Source: Bacteroidales bacterium (GTDB lineage Bacteria; Bacteroidota; Bacteroidia; Bacteroidales; Marinilabiliaceae). From it: a stretch of 64,000 bases of DNA. The stretch lies in assembly GCA_024401395.1 (NCBI GenBank), contig JAKSLD010000006.1:1-64000 (forward strand), written 5' to 3'. Shown here piece by piece: positions 36,655-44,847 of the stretch. The notes under the pieces were generated by a model. The model was given only the letters and a program-made list of their open reading frames with translations. It did not search any database and was not told the origin of the DNA. How positions within the stretch are numbered: position 1 is the stretch's first letter; every line of letters begins with the position of its first letter. A program made the position numbers and the translations under genes.

Positions 36655-36704
36655 GTCCTGTTATTACAAATACCCCCTGTCAGCTGTACGGGGCGTACTG
36701 GTTA

Positions 36705-36992
36705 TTACTTGTCCTTGTGCTTTTCAAGCTGCTTCTTGAGTGCATCACAGCAGAGGTCAACTCCTTCCTCAAAAGTCTTACACTGCTTCTGTGCTACGAG
36801 CAACTCGCCGCTAACTGCCAACTTAACTTCTGTTACCTTGTTCTCTGTGTTCTCTGCCTTATCGAGACTAAGAACAACATCAGCAGAAATGATATTACCG
36901 CAGAAATGCTCTAGCTTTGTAACCTTGTGCTCAACGAATTCCTTGAGTTGAGCAGAAGCATCGAAATGCAAAGATTGGATGTTAATCTTCAT
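36705..36992 (-). CDS. hpf: Ribosome hibernation promoting factor, short form
   Basis: This is a small ribosome-associated protein that blocks the A and P sites during slow growth. Its 95 residues show the beta-alpha fold with the signatures INIQSLHFDASAQLKEFVEH and CGNIISADVVLSLDKAEN. It lacks the C-terminal dimerisation domain of long HPF. It begins 2 nt after xerC ends, so the two share a transcript. In other Bacteroidales hpf is near tRNA-Thr and tuf; here tuf is about 21 kb away. Confidence 0.92.
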   Translation of the reverse strand: MKINIQSLHFDASAQLKEFVEHKVTKLEHFCGNIISADVVLSLDKAENTENKVTEVKLAVSGELLVAQKQCKTFEEGVDLCCDALKKQLEKHKDK

Positions 36993-36994
36993 AA

Positions 36995-37909
36995 TCAGTC
37001 CTCCTTATTCTTCTGTGCCCACGGATGGGCGGTTTGATAAATGTGACTCAATTGCTTGAAATCACTGTGCGTATAAATCTGTGTTGCTGCCAGACTTGTA
37101 TGACCAAGGAGCTCTTTTATGGCCATTATATCAGCCCCGTTGTTCAGTAAAGCCGTAGCAAACGAATGTCTTAGTATATGTGGACTCTTACGTGAAACAG
37201 TACTAACAAGTTCCAAATTTGAATGAACTATTTTGTAGATGTGCCACGGAGCCATCTTTTCTCCCTTGAGAGTGAGAAACATAGGAGTTGCATTATTATT
37301 TACAAGGCTCCCGAATTCCTCTTTTCTTTTGCTAATATAATAAATTAAATCGGATTCCAGCTTATTTGTAAACGGAATTATTCGTTCTTTATTGCGTTTT
37401 CCCAGTACGGTAATGTATTGCATTCCGTAATTCACAGCTGATGGCGTGAGATTTATCAGTTCTGACAGACGCATACCTGTCATATACAGTATCTCAAGAA
37501 TCATGTGATCGCGCACTCCCTCGTAGTCGTCGCTAAATTCCACATCATCCAGCAATTTGTCCATCTCCTGAGTCTGGACGAATATAGGCAGAGTCTTCGG
37601 AGTCTTGACATTCTCGACAAGTTCGCACGGATTCTTGCGTATAATCTCATCGTGCATCAGGAACTTATAATAGCTCCTCACGCTAGCTATTTTTCTGTTA
37701 ACGCTCGTCTCTTTCATTCCACCTGCCAGGAGCGACATAATGAATCTGCGCACAATCCTAGCAGTTGCCTTAGTATTATCCGCCAGATCTGTATGTTTTT
37801 CTACATAATCCTCCCACAAGCCAAGATCGTTCCTATACGCCACTACGGTCAATGGCGAACAACGCTTTTCATAAAGCATATATTTAAGGAAATCTTCTCT
37901 GTAGTCCAT
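36995..37909 (-). CDS. xerC: Tyrosine recombinase XerC/D-like
   Basis: This is a site-specific recombinase of the Xer type, which resolves chromosome dimers at dif. An N-terminal SAM-like DNA-binding domain covers ~1-100. The catalytic residues are all present: R147 (TGMRLSELI), K171 or a neighbour, H244 and R247 (HILRHSFAT), H270 (LLGHTSL) and the nucleophile Y279 (QIYTHSDF). The size of 304 aa and housekeeping setting with hpf favour Xer over a mobile-element integrase, although no cargo or att site was looked for beyond the window. Confidence 0.87.
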   Translation of the reverse strand: MDYREDFLKYMLYEKRCSPLTVVAYRNDLGLWEDYVEKHTDLADNTKATARIVRRFIMSLLAGGMKETSVNRKIASVRSYYKFLMHDEIIRKNPCELVENVKTPKTLPIFVQTQEMDKLLDDVEFSDDYEGVRDHMILEILYMTGMRLSELINLTPSAVNYGMQYITVLGKRNKERIIPFTNKLESDLIYYISKRKEEFGSLVNNNATPMFLTLKGEKMAPWHIYKIVHSNLELVSTVSRKSPHILRHSFATALLNNGADIMAIKELLGHTSLAATQIYTHSDFKQLSHIYQTAHPWAQKNKED

Positions 37910-37941
37910 AGGATTCTAACCTGTCGGTGTATAAAGATACG

Positions 37942-37974
37942 AAAAAAGGAGACGCTATGTTTAGGCGTCTCCTT
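37942..37974 (-). terminator. Terminator after purA
   Basis: A 10-bp stem AAGGAGACGC / GCGTCTCCTT (37946-37955 and 37965-37974) with a 9-nt loop is followed on the minus strand by T6. It lies between purA and xerC, so xerC-hpf needs its own promoter, which I could not identify with confidence. Confidence 0.88.
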
Positions 37975-37997
37975 AAAAATATTGCGACAATTCTGAT

Positions 37998-39257
37998 TTA
38001 TCTTTGAATAGTCTGCTCGCGGTCAGGACCTACAGAAACGAACTTAACTGGCACACCAAGATACTCCTCGATGAACTTGATATAGTTCTTGTACTCTACT
38101 GGGAACTGCGCCTCGCTGGTTACTTTAGTCATATCGACCTTCCAACCTGGGAACTCCTTGTAGATTGGCTCTACACCCTCGTTGATATCAAATGGCATAT
38201 CCTTTGTCTCAACGCCATTAACTTTATAAGCCACGCAAGCCTTGATTGTTGGGAACTGGTCCATAACATCGCTCTTCATCATGATAAGCTGCGTTACACC
38301 ATTAATCATCACTGCATACTTGAGAGCTACAAGGTCAATCCAACCGCAACGACGTGGGCGACCAGTTACTGCACCGAACTCGTGACCGAGCTTGCGAAGT
38401 TCCTCACCTACCTCATCGAACAACTCTGTAGGGAATGGACCTGAACCTACACGTGTACAATATGCCTTGAAGATACCGAATACCTCGCCAATCTTATTAG
38501 GAGCGACGCCAAGACCTGTACAAGCACCTGCACAAATGGTGTTAGATGATGTTACGAATGGATATGAACCAAAGTCAACATCAAGCATCGTACCCTGAGC
38601 ACCTTCTGCCAATACGCGCTTACCCTCGCTCAAAGTCTTATTTACGAAATGCTCGCTATCTACAAACTTAAACTGCTTAAGTTTCTCAATACCTGCCAAC
38701 CAGTCTTTTTCGATAGGCTCAAGGTCATATTTGAAGTCATAATGAGAAAGCATCTCCTTGTGACGTGCAATAGCTGCAGCATACTTCTCCTCGAAGTTGT
38801 TTTCTATATCACCTACACGGAGACCGTTGCGAGATGTCTTATCTGTATATGTTGGGCCAATACCCTTACCTGTGGTGCCAATCTTACCCTTACCCTTAGC
38901 TGCCTCAAGTGCTGCATCGAGAAGTCGGTGTGTAGGAAGAATCAAATGAGCCTTACGAGAAATATACAAGCGCTGTGTCAACTCATGACCGCTCTGCTCG
39001 AGCTGCTCTATCTCTGCCTTGAACAAAGCTGGATCAAGAACCACACCATTACCGATTACGTTAATCTTGCCTCCCTGGAATATACCTGATGGCACTGAAC
39101 GCAAAACGTACTTCTGGTTCTCAAACTCTAATGTGTGTCCTGCATTTGGTCCGCCCTGGAAACGGCTTACTACTGAATAGTTAGGGGTCAATACATCAAC
39201 GATTTTACCCTTACCTTCATCTCCCCACTGCAATCCTAATAAAACATCTACTTTCAT
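37998..39257 (-). CDS. purA: Adenylosuccinate synthetase
   Basis: PurA joins IMP and aspartate with GTP hydrolysis, the first step from IMP to AMP. The GTP-binding loop LGLQWGDEGKGK (residues 8-18) contains catalytic D13, and H41 sits in GGPNAGHTLEF. The motifs GKIGTTGKGIGPTYTDK and TVTGRPRRCGWID-type AVTGRPRRCGW are present. At 419 aa it is a normal bacterial length. It lies downstream of a Fur-family regulator gene, separated by a terminator. Confidence 0.97.
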   Translation of the reverse strand: MKVDVLLGLQWGDEGKGKIVDVLTPNYSVVSRFQGGPNAGHTLEFENQKYVLRSVPSGIFQGGKINVIGNGVVLDPALFKAEIEQLEQSGHELTQRLYISRKAHLILPTHRLLDAALEAAKGKGKIGTTGKGIGPTYTDKTSRNGLRVGDIENNFEEKYAAAIARHKEMLSHYDFKYDLEPIEKDWLAGIEKLKQFKFVDSEHFVNKTLSEGKRVLAEGAQGTMLDVDFGSYPFVTSSNTICAGACTGLGVAPNKIGEVFGIFKAYCTRVGSGPFPTELFDEVGEELRKLGHEFGAVTGRPRRCGWIDLVALKYAVMINGVTQLIMMKSDVMDQFPTIKACVAYKVNGVETKDMPFDINEGVEPIYKEFPGWKVDMTKVTSEAQFPVEYKNYIKFIEEYLGVPVKFVSVGPDREQTIQR

Positions 39258-39308
39258 TTATGTGTATGTGTTATATTGATCGTTCTATTTGTATTTACGC
39301 ACAAAAAT

Positions 39309-39333
39309 GAGGCATACTAGTGTAGCATACCTC
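39309..39333. terminator. Hairpin terminator between fur and purA
   Basis: An 11-bp stem with two G-U pairs on the minus strand (GAGGTATGCTA / TAGTATGCCTC, loop CAC) is followed by ATTTTTG. The plus strand also reads into T5. It probably ends the Fur-family gene. Confidence 0.75.
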
Positions 39334-39354
39334 TTTTTCATACCGTGCGCTAAG

Positions 39355-39843
39355 TTAATTATTATTCTCTAAACTACCAACTTTACTTGTCTTGCATTTT
39401 TTGCACATGCCGTATATGTACAGAGAATGATGAGCCACAGTAAACTCGGCACGCTCAGCCACGTCTTTTACCGTTGCTTCTATTTCTGTATCGACTTCCG
39501 ACACTTCACCGCACTCCAGACAAATCAGATGGTCGTGGGGGCGGTTGCCATATACACGTTCAAACTGCGCTATATTTTTCCCGAACTGATGCTTGACAAT
39601 AAGCTTGGCATCCAGCAATAAGTCCATCGTATTGTAAAGTGTAGCTCTTGAAACACGATAGTTCTTATCCTTCATATACATAAACAATGCCTCAACATCA
39701 AAATGTCCGGTACGAGAGTATATCTCTTCTAGTATTGCATATCTCTCTGGTGTCTTTCTATGCTGATGCACCTCAAGATAATCCGTCAATACCTTCTTGA
39801 CATTCTCTAGTAGTCTTGTTGATACCTGTTTCTTTTCTGCCAT
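39355..39843 (-). CDS. Fur/PerR-family transcriptional regulator
   Basis: This is a metal-dependent repressor. The winged-helix part covers residues ~15-95 (HRKTPERYAILEEIYSRTGH, SRATLYNTMDLLLDAKLI). The dimerisation half carries the two CxxC pairs for structural zinc (CLECGEVSE and GMCKKCK) and the HHSLYIYGMC metal site. The frame starts at a GTG 6 nt upstream, but the ATG at 39843 (MAEKKQ) is the better start. Sequence alone does not tell whether it senses iron, zinc or peroxide, and no operon mate indicates its target. Confidence 0.88.
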   Translation of the reverse strand: MAEKKQVSTRLLENVKKVLTDYLEVHQHRKTPERYAILEEIYSRTGHFDVEALFMYMKDKNYRVSRATLYNTMDLLLDAKLIVKHQFGKNIAQFERVYGNRPHDHLICLECGEVSEVDTEIEATVKDVAERAEFTVAHHSLYIYGMCKKCKTSKVGSLENNN

Positions 39844-39902
39844 TTTCACTACGCTTAAATAGACTGCGTAAAAATAACAACAATTCGCGAAATACGAACA
39901 AT

Positions 39903-41885
39903 TTACTCCACTATTTTTACCTCTATGCGTCTATTGAGTGCCCTGCCCTCTTCCGTATTGTTGTCTCCAATAGGTTTTTTGGCACCGTAACCTTGGGCTG
40001 TCATTCTCTTCGGATTGATGCCCTTTTCAACCAGGAAGTTCATTGTACTCTTGGCTCTTGCCATAGAAAGTTTGGCATTATACTCTGCCGTGCCTACATT
40101 GTCTGTATGACCGCCTATCTCTATATCCACATTAGGATTCTGATTCATCAGCTGAACAAGTTTCATCAGTTCAACAGCCGACTCTTCCTTAAGTTCGGTC
40201 GAATTTGTCTCAAAGAATACATTTTTCAATGTAATGACAGCGCCGGACTTTATTGGAACCAGTGGCAAGTCCATAACTACAGATTTACTTTCATTTACAG
40301 GCTCATCAATAACTATGGTTTCCGAACGATATAGATAATCATCTCTAGTTACTATCAAGGCGTATTGATGTCCCGAAGGCAAATTCAGCAAAAAAGTTCC
40401 ATCTGACGGCTTAGACGATGACAATGTAATTTTATTACCCTGGTAATCCAACAACTCCAGCATTGCTTCCAACGGAACATTAGTTTCTTTGTCGTATACC
40501 TTTCCTGATACGTAAACAATGGGTTGTGGACGATGTTGCACCGGAATATCAAAGCAATACAACACCTGTTTCAAATTACCTGTCGGCATCTCATCTTTCT
40601 TCGCAAAATAACCGAGCGTACCCTCTGCGTTAAGTATCAGTCCATCTTCATCATCTTTCGAGTTGATAGGATAACCCATATTCACAGGCGTCCCCCACTC
40701 TGCATTTTCATTTTCTCTTCTTGATACGAAAATATCCATACCACCCAATCCTTCCCATCCGTCTGACGAAAAGTACAATGTCTTATTATCTGCATGTATA
40801 AATGGAGATGCTTCGTCTTTTGGTGAATTTACATTCGGGCCCAAGTTCTCTACCTTACCGAACACAGGCATCCCGTCACTTTTGAACGACTCTATCTTCG
40901 CTTTCCAAATATCATGACCGCCTTTCCCTCCGCCTCGACCGGATACGAAATAAAGTGTCTGACCGTCAGCTGACAGACATGGCTGACTCTCCCAGGAAGC
41001 GGTGTTCACTGGCTCTCCAATATTCCTCGGTGCAGTCCATCCTGTCTTTGTTCTACGCGAAAAATAGATATCACACGAACCTTTCGAATCTTGTCTCCCG
41101 CATATTGTCAAAAACATCCACATACCATCTGGAGAGAGTGCTTGCGCTCCTTCGTTAGCTCTATTGGTATTTATGTCTGGCACATCTTGAAGCACTCCCC
41201 ATTCACCAAAATCGTCTTTCTGCGCCATACAGAAATCTTCCTGGAAATATTGCGGCGTCCTAGGCATATCTGGATATGTCTTGAACATGGACATATCAAA
41301 GGGCTTCAAAATAGTCATCACTATCTCTTTCCCGTCTAATGTAAGGCTAGGCCAATAGACATCAAATTCCGAGTCAAGATTCTTACCGACTTTCCTTAGA
41401 TTGTATGGCACAGGATTGTCATACATATACTTTATGAACTTGGCGTGCTCTATCCATTTGTCTGTATCCTTTCGCATCCTTTTGGGATTAGCAAATCTTT
41501 TGTAAAGATCAAAAAACTTGAGCGACTCAATGGCATCTCCCATATTGCACAGGGCTACGCCTGCCGAATAATAGGCCATGGGGTAATACGTAGAGTCAAT
41601 GGCTATACCTTTTGTCAAAACTCCATACTGTGCTTCATAGTCCTTACGTTCCCTGTATATATCTGCCATAGCATAATAACAATCTGCAAACTTAGGAGCC
41701 ACCTTCAATGCAGATTGGAAACGTTCGAGCGCAGCCTCATATCTGTTCCAGTTGTAGTGTTCATAACCCTCCTCGAACATCTTGATGGCTTTCTTGTTAT
41801 CCACATAATATTTCTTCTGCTGCCCGTTTACACCTACAATGCTAACGGTCAACAACAGCACTAATATGAAGGTCAACTTTTTCAT
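39903..41885 (-). CDS. PorE-like OmpA-family protein (TPR, PD40 propeller, CRD, OmpA)
   Basis: This is an exported envelope protein of 660 aa that probably bridges outer membrane and peptidoglycan. After the signal peptide (ends VGVNGQ) come TPR repeats at ~33-140 (AIKMFEEGYEHYNWNRYEAA), a WD40/PD40-type propeller at ~165-430 (LYFVSGRGGGKGGHDIWKA, LYFSSDGWEGLGGMDIFVS), a carboxypeptidase-regulatory-like domain at ~448-525, and a C-terminal OmpA domain (EIGGHTDNVGTAEYN, RALNRRIEVKI) that binds peptidoglycan. This order and length match PorE of the type IX secretion system, but such proteins also occur where that system is absent. The start overlaps the ruvX stop by 4 nt. Confidence 0.87.
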   Translation of the reverse strand: MKKLTFILVLLLTVSIVGVNGQQKKYYVDNKKAIKMFEEGYEHYNWNRYEAALERFQSALKVAPKFADCYYAMADIYRERKDYEAQYGVLTKGIAIDSTYYPMAYYSAGVALCNMGDAIESLKFFDLYKRFANPKRMRKDTDKWIEHAKFIKYMYDNPVPYNLRKVGKNLDSEFDVYWPSLTLDGKEIVMTILKPFDMSMFKTYPDMPRTPQYFQEDFCMAQKDDFGEWGVLQDVPDINTNRANEGAQALSPDGMWMFLTICGRQDSKGSCDIYFSRRTKTGWTAPRNIGEPVNTASWESQPCLSADGQTLYFVSGRGGGKGGHDIWKAKIESFKSDGMPVFGKVENLGPNVNSPKDEASPFIHADNKTLYFSSDGWEGLGGMDIFVSRRENENAEWGTPVNMGYPINSKDDEDGLILNAEGTLGYFAKKDEMPTGNLKQVLYCFDIPVQHRPQPIVYVSGKVYDKETNVPLEAMLELLDYQGNKITLSSSKPSDGTFLLNLPSGHQYALIVTRDDYLYRSETIVIDEPVNESKSVVMDLPLVPIKSGAVITLKNVFFETNSTELKEESAVELMKLVQLMNQNPNVDIEIGGHTDNVGTAEYNAKLSMARAKSTMNFLVEKGINPKRMTAQGYGAKKPIGDNNTEEGRALNRRIEVKIVE

Positions 41886-42298
41886 ATCCTCTTTTGTTCT
41901 AGATAGTCTTGTAATATCAATGATGCCGATACCTTATCCACAATACCGTTCTTATTGTCTCTCTTTTTCTTTCCCAACCCGGCATCCAGCATCGACTGGA
42001 AAGCTATCTTCGTGGTATACCTCTCGTCAAAATATTCCACCTCGACATCGGGAATTGCCTTTTTCAGACGACCTACGAATGGTCGGATATAACGCATAGA
42101 ATCACTATCCTCTCCATTTGGCTGTCGAGGGTAGCCTATCACTATCGTCCTTACCTCTTCTTTCTTGACATAGTCCGACAGAAACTCCATCAGTTGTGCA
42201 GTATCAACACAGGTCAATGGCTGCGCAATGATACCCGAAGTATCTGTCACGGCAATACCCGAACGTTTTTTCCCAAAATCAATCGCTAAAATACGCAT
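41882..42298 (-). CDS. ruvX: YqgF/RuvX family putative Holliday-junction resolvase
   Basis: This is an RNase H-fold nuclease implicated in rRNA 5'-end processing and possibly junction resolution. The N-terminus MRILAIDFGKKRSGIAVTD holds the first catalytic Asp (D7), followed by VIGYPRQPNGEDSDSM and VEYFDERYTTKIAFQ. At 138 aa it has the usual size. The ATG at 42298 is preferred to one 18 nt upstream because the family begins at MRILAID. It overlaps the PorE-like gene by 4 nt. Confidence 0.92.
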   Translation of the reverse strand: MRILAIDFGKKRSGIAVTDTSGIIAQPLTCVDTAQLMEFLSDYVKKEEVRTIVIGYPRQPNGEDSDSMRYIRPFVGRLKKAIPDVEVEYFDERYTTKIAFQSMLDAGLGKKKRDNKNGIVDKVSASLILQDYLEQKRI

Positions 42299-42390
42299 AA
42301 CTTGGTCTTGTATCAATAGTACAAAGACGATGCCACATCTCTTAATGTAACACCGTCTTTGATGTAATATCTATTTATTGTAGCGGGTAT

Positions 42391-43302
42391 TTACTTACCC
42401 CACTTGAACTGAAGTCCGAAACCAAAAAGCTCCTTAACCTGAACTCGTGCACCACGCAAACGAGTCTGCTTGTCGCCATTTGCATCTGTATATGTCTCCT
42501 TATACTTGATGTCATCATCAAAGAGAACGTTAAACTTCAACACTGCTGTCAACCAATCGTTAACATTGAGGTTAAGTCCTGTCTCCATATCAACATCAAT
42601 ATGCTCAGGATGATCGGTCAAGTTTGAGAAGAAGTCTGCACGCAAGAAGTAATCCACATTCTTTACGATATTCTTCTTGTTGATATTCAACTTTGCAGAA
42701 GCACCATACTCACATCTCATCTTGTCGCCCTTATCCAAACCATAAGATGTTGACAAAAGTGTATCGGATACGATTGTCATGTGTGCTGTAACAGGAGACA
42801 AGAAGAATGAGAACCAATCTGATGGCTTGTACAACATACCAACTGAGAAGTTAATGTATGCTGGAGCGAAACCTTTTGATACATATTCTCTCTCATCCTT
42901 GCCAAGATACTTATAACCATTGGCAAACTGTGTCTTGAAGTCGAATGAAGCTGAGTAGAAAAGTTTCTGCTTTGCTGCATCATAACCATATACAGATGAG
43001 AGCAAGATTTTATCTTCTGACTTCTGATAATCTTCTCCATCGTATTTCATCATACCGTAACCCAAGTCAAGGACGTTATCCCAAGTAGCTTTGTCCGACT
43101 TATAGTTGGCTGTTGTTTTTGAAAGGAATGTACCAGAAAGTGAATTCTTACCACCGGCAGCCCAATTCTTCAAAGAAATCTGATTGAATGTAAACGATCC
43201 GTTACCGCCTACTGTCCAATGGCTCGTACTGTCCTGCTGTGCATTTGCCATTCCCAATCCTAAAACCATCGCTATAGCCGATAGTACAACTCTTAGTTTC
43301 AT
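42391..43302 (-). CDS. DUF3078 family exported beta-barrel-like protein
   Basis: This is a 303-aa exported protein of a Bacteroidetes-specific family of unknown role. The signal peptide is MKLRVVLSAIAMVLGLGMANA. The family-typical segments are NGSFTFNQISLKNWAAGGKN and GYGMMKYDGEDYQKSEDKIL, followed by alternating strands that end GFGLQFKWGK, consistent with an outer membrane barrel. The ATG at 43302 is chosen because a 23-residue upstream extension has no signal character. It stands alone between ruvX and the divergent DUF4837 gene. Confidence 0.82.
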   Translation of the reverse strand: MKLRVVLSAIAMVLGLGMANAQQDSTSHWTVGGNGSFTFNQISLKNWAAGGKNSLSGTFLSKTTANYKSDKATWDNVLDLGYGMMKYDGEDYQKSEDKILLSSVYGYDAAKQKLFYSASFDFKTQFANGYKYLGKDEREYVSKGFAPAYINFSVGMLYKPSDWFSFFLSPVTAHMTIVSDTLLSTSYGLDKGDKMRCEYGASAKLNINKKNIVKNVDYFLRADFFSNLTDHPEHIDVDMETGLNLNVNDWLTAVLKFNVLFDDDIKYKETYTDANGDKQTRLRGARVQVKELFGFGLQFKWGK

Positions 43303-43599
43303 GTTCTTTAATGTGTAAATAATAAACTGTTTGTCTCTATTGAAATGTTCCGACCGACGGTTACTGTTCAAATTGCCCGATTGGTTGTAACGTGTCTCGC
43401 GCGCCTATATTTCTTAGCAATAATGACAACCCAACAAACCGCGTCGTAATACAGTTTATTACGCCAATGAGACTCATAAGGTTACTTTTTATGCAGAATA
43501 GGCGTCTGTTCTCGCACGTCTCTCTCCGTTTTTCCTTAAGAGAACGGCGCAACGCACTACCCTATAATGGCGTTTTTCGCAAGGTTGACGTAATGCATT

Positions 43600-43686
43600 A
43601 AAATAAAAAATTACGATGAACAAGGGACTTCCAAGGACCCAGCAAGGACCCAGGCCGTAACTAGACCGAGTTCAGGCCGAGCCTAC
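43600..43686 (+). repeat. Leader-plus-11-mer array, copy 6
   Basis: The leader (43600-43620, ending TTACGATGAA) is followed by six units: CAAGGGACTTC, CAAGGACCCAG twice, GCCGTAACTAG, ACCGAGTTCAG and GCCGAGCCTAC. It lies between the divergent DUF3078 and DUF4837 genes. The rest of this 510-bp gap (43303-43813) shows only a -7 element for the DUF4837 gene. Confidence 0.8.
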
Positions 43687-43773
43687 AAAAGCCAATATAA
43701 TTCGGTCTTCTCCAAGTCCTAAGTTCGGTCTCAAATAAAATCGTCTTGCTCTTTCTCGTTCAACTTTTTTTAT

Positions 43774-43781
43774 TACATTTG
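43774..43781 (+). promoter_or_regulatory. -7 element before the DUF4837 gene
   Basis: TACATTTG matches TAnnTTTG, 33 nt before the ATG at 43814. A -33 TTTG is not evident. Confidence 0.45.
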
Positions 43782-43813
43782 TATTAATATATAACTCTTA
43801 AAATTTACATGCT

Positions 43814-44836
43814 ATGAGAACTTCAATACCAATACTATTACTCATTGCCGCAAGTCTACTTTCATGTTCCCCTTCAGGGAATAGCGGTAAGATTGCTCTC
43901 CCTAACGTCACAGGACGTAATGGAGAAGTTCTTGTCATCATGAATGAAGGCATCAAAGCCGACACCTCGGGTGGTTATCTTCGCGCTATGCTGACAGATG
44001 ATTTCGTCGGACTCAGTGCTTCAGAACCTCTATTCGATTTTCAGTCTATCCCTCTTCGTCATCTCACTGGAGATATGAAGACTTTCCGTAATATTATTAA
44101 CGTTGAGGTTTCTGACAGTATCTCACGCGATACCGTAAACTTCTACAATGACTATTGGGCAACTCCTCAAGCTTTCATAAATGTACGTGCCCATAGCAAG
44201 GAGGCTCTTCTTTCTACTCTCGAGAGAAATCACATAAAAATAGTAGGGTTCCTTACCAAGAGTGAGCGCGACAGAATGATTGCGTTCAACCACCGTACTG
44301 GCAACAACGCAATAAGCAAAGACCTAAGCGAAAAATATGGTGTAAACATCGTCGTCCCTAACACTTTCAGCAGATGTAATCCTAAACATCCTGACGACAT
44401 GAGTTGGATTAATATCAATACTGACGAATATCAATGCGGGTTGTTTATGTACTCTTTCGACTACACTTCTGAGGATTGCCTGTCAAAGACATTCCTTATG
44501 AACAAACGTGACCAGCTTCTCCGCGATAACGTCGAAGGTCCTGGTGGTTCATACATGTGTACAGAAATTCGTTATGGTCTGGATGAAACAATTTACAAAG
44601 CTGGCAACTATAATGGTATGTATGTAGCAGAGCTTCGCGGTCTATGGCGCACAGAGGGCTACGCAATGGGTGGTCCTTTCGTACTCCGTGCTCACCTCGA
44701 CCAGAAGAGAGGCAAGGTAATCGTTACTGATGGTTACGTCTACTACCCATCAAAGCAGCGCAAGCGTAATCTCATCCGCCAACTGGAGGCTGTCATGTAT
44801 TCACTTGAGTTGCCTAAAGAAGAAAATAAAGAATAA
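43814..44836 (+). CDS. DUF4837 family lipoprotein
   Basis: This is a 340-aa lipoprotein of a Bacteroidetes family of unknown function. The lipobox is SLLSC, and the residues after Cys (SPSGNSG) are not acidic, so it is probably periplasmic. Recognisable segments are NEGIKADTSGGYLRAMLTDD and GPGGSYMCTEIRYGLDE. It begins a three-gene unit with pdxA (11 nt downstream) and the formyl-THF cyclo-ligase gene. Confidence 0.8.
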   Translation: MRTSIPILLLIAASLLSCSPSGNSGKIALPNVTGRNGEVLVIMNEGIKADTSGGYLRAMLTDDFVGLSASEPLFDFQSIPLRHLTGDMKTFRNIINVEVSDSISRDTVNFYNDYWATPQAFINVRAHSKEALLSTLERNHIKIVGFLTKSERDRMIAFNHRTGNNAISKDLSEKYGVNIVVPNTFSRCNPKHPDDMSWININTDEYQCGLFMYSFDYTSEDCLSKTFLMNKRDQLLRDNVEGPGGSYMCTEIRYGLDETIYKAGNYNGMYVAELRGLWRTEGYAMGGPFVLRAHLDQKRGKVIVTDGYVYYPSKQRKRNLIRQLEAVMYSLELPKEENKE

Positions 44837-44847
44837 TACAATAATAT

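Noticed and set aside
36995-37909. Mobile-element integrase
   Set aside because: The gene is paired with hpf in a housekeeping setting known from other Bacteroidales, and no element boundaries or cargo genes are nearby.
42322-42361. Hairpin CAAAGACG/CGTCTTTG between DUF3078 and ruvX as a terminator
   Set aside because: The stem is only 8 bp with a 24-nt loop and no T-run follows on the minus strand.
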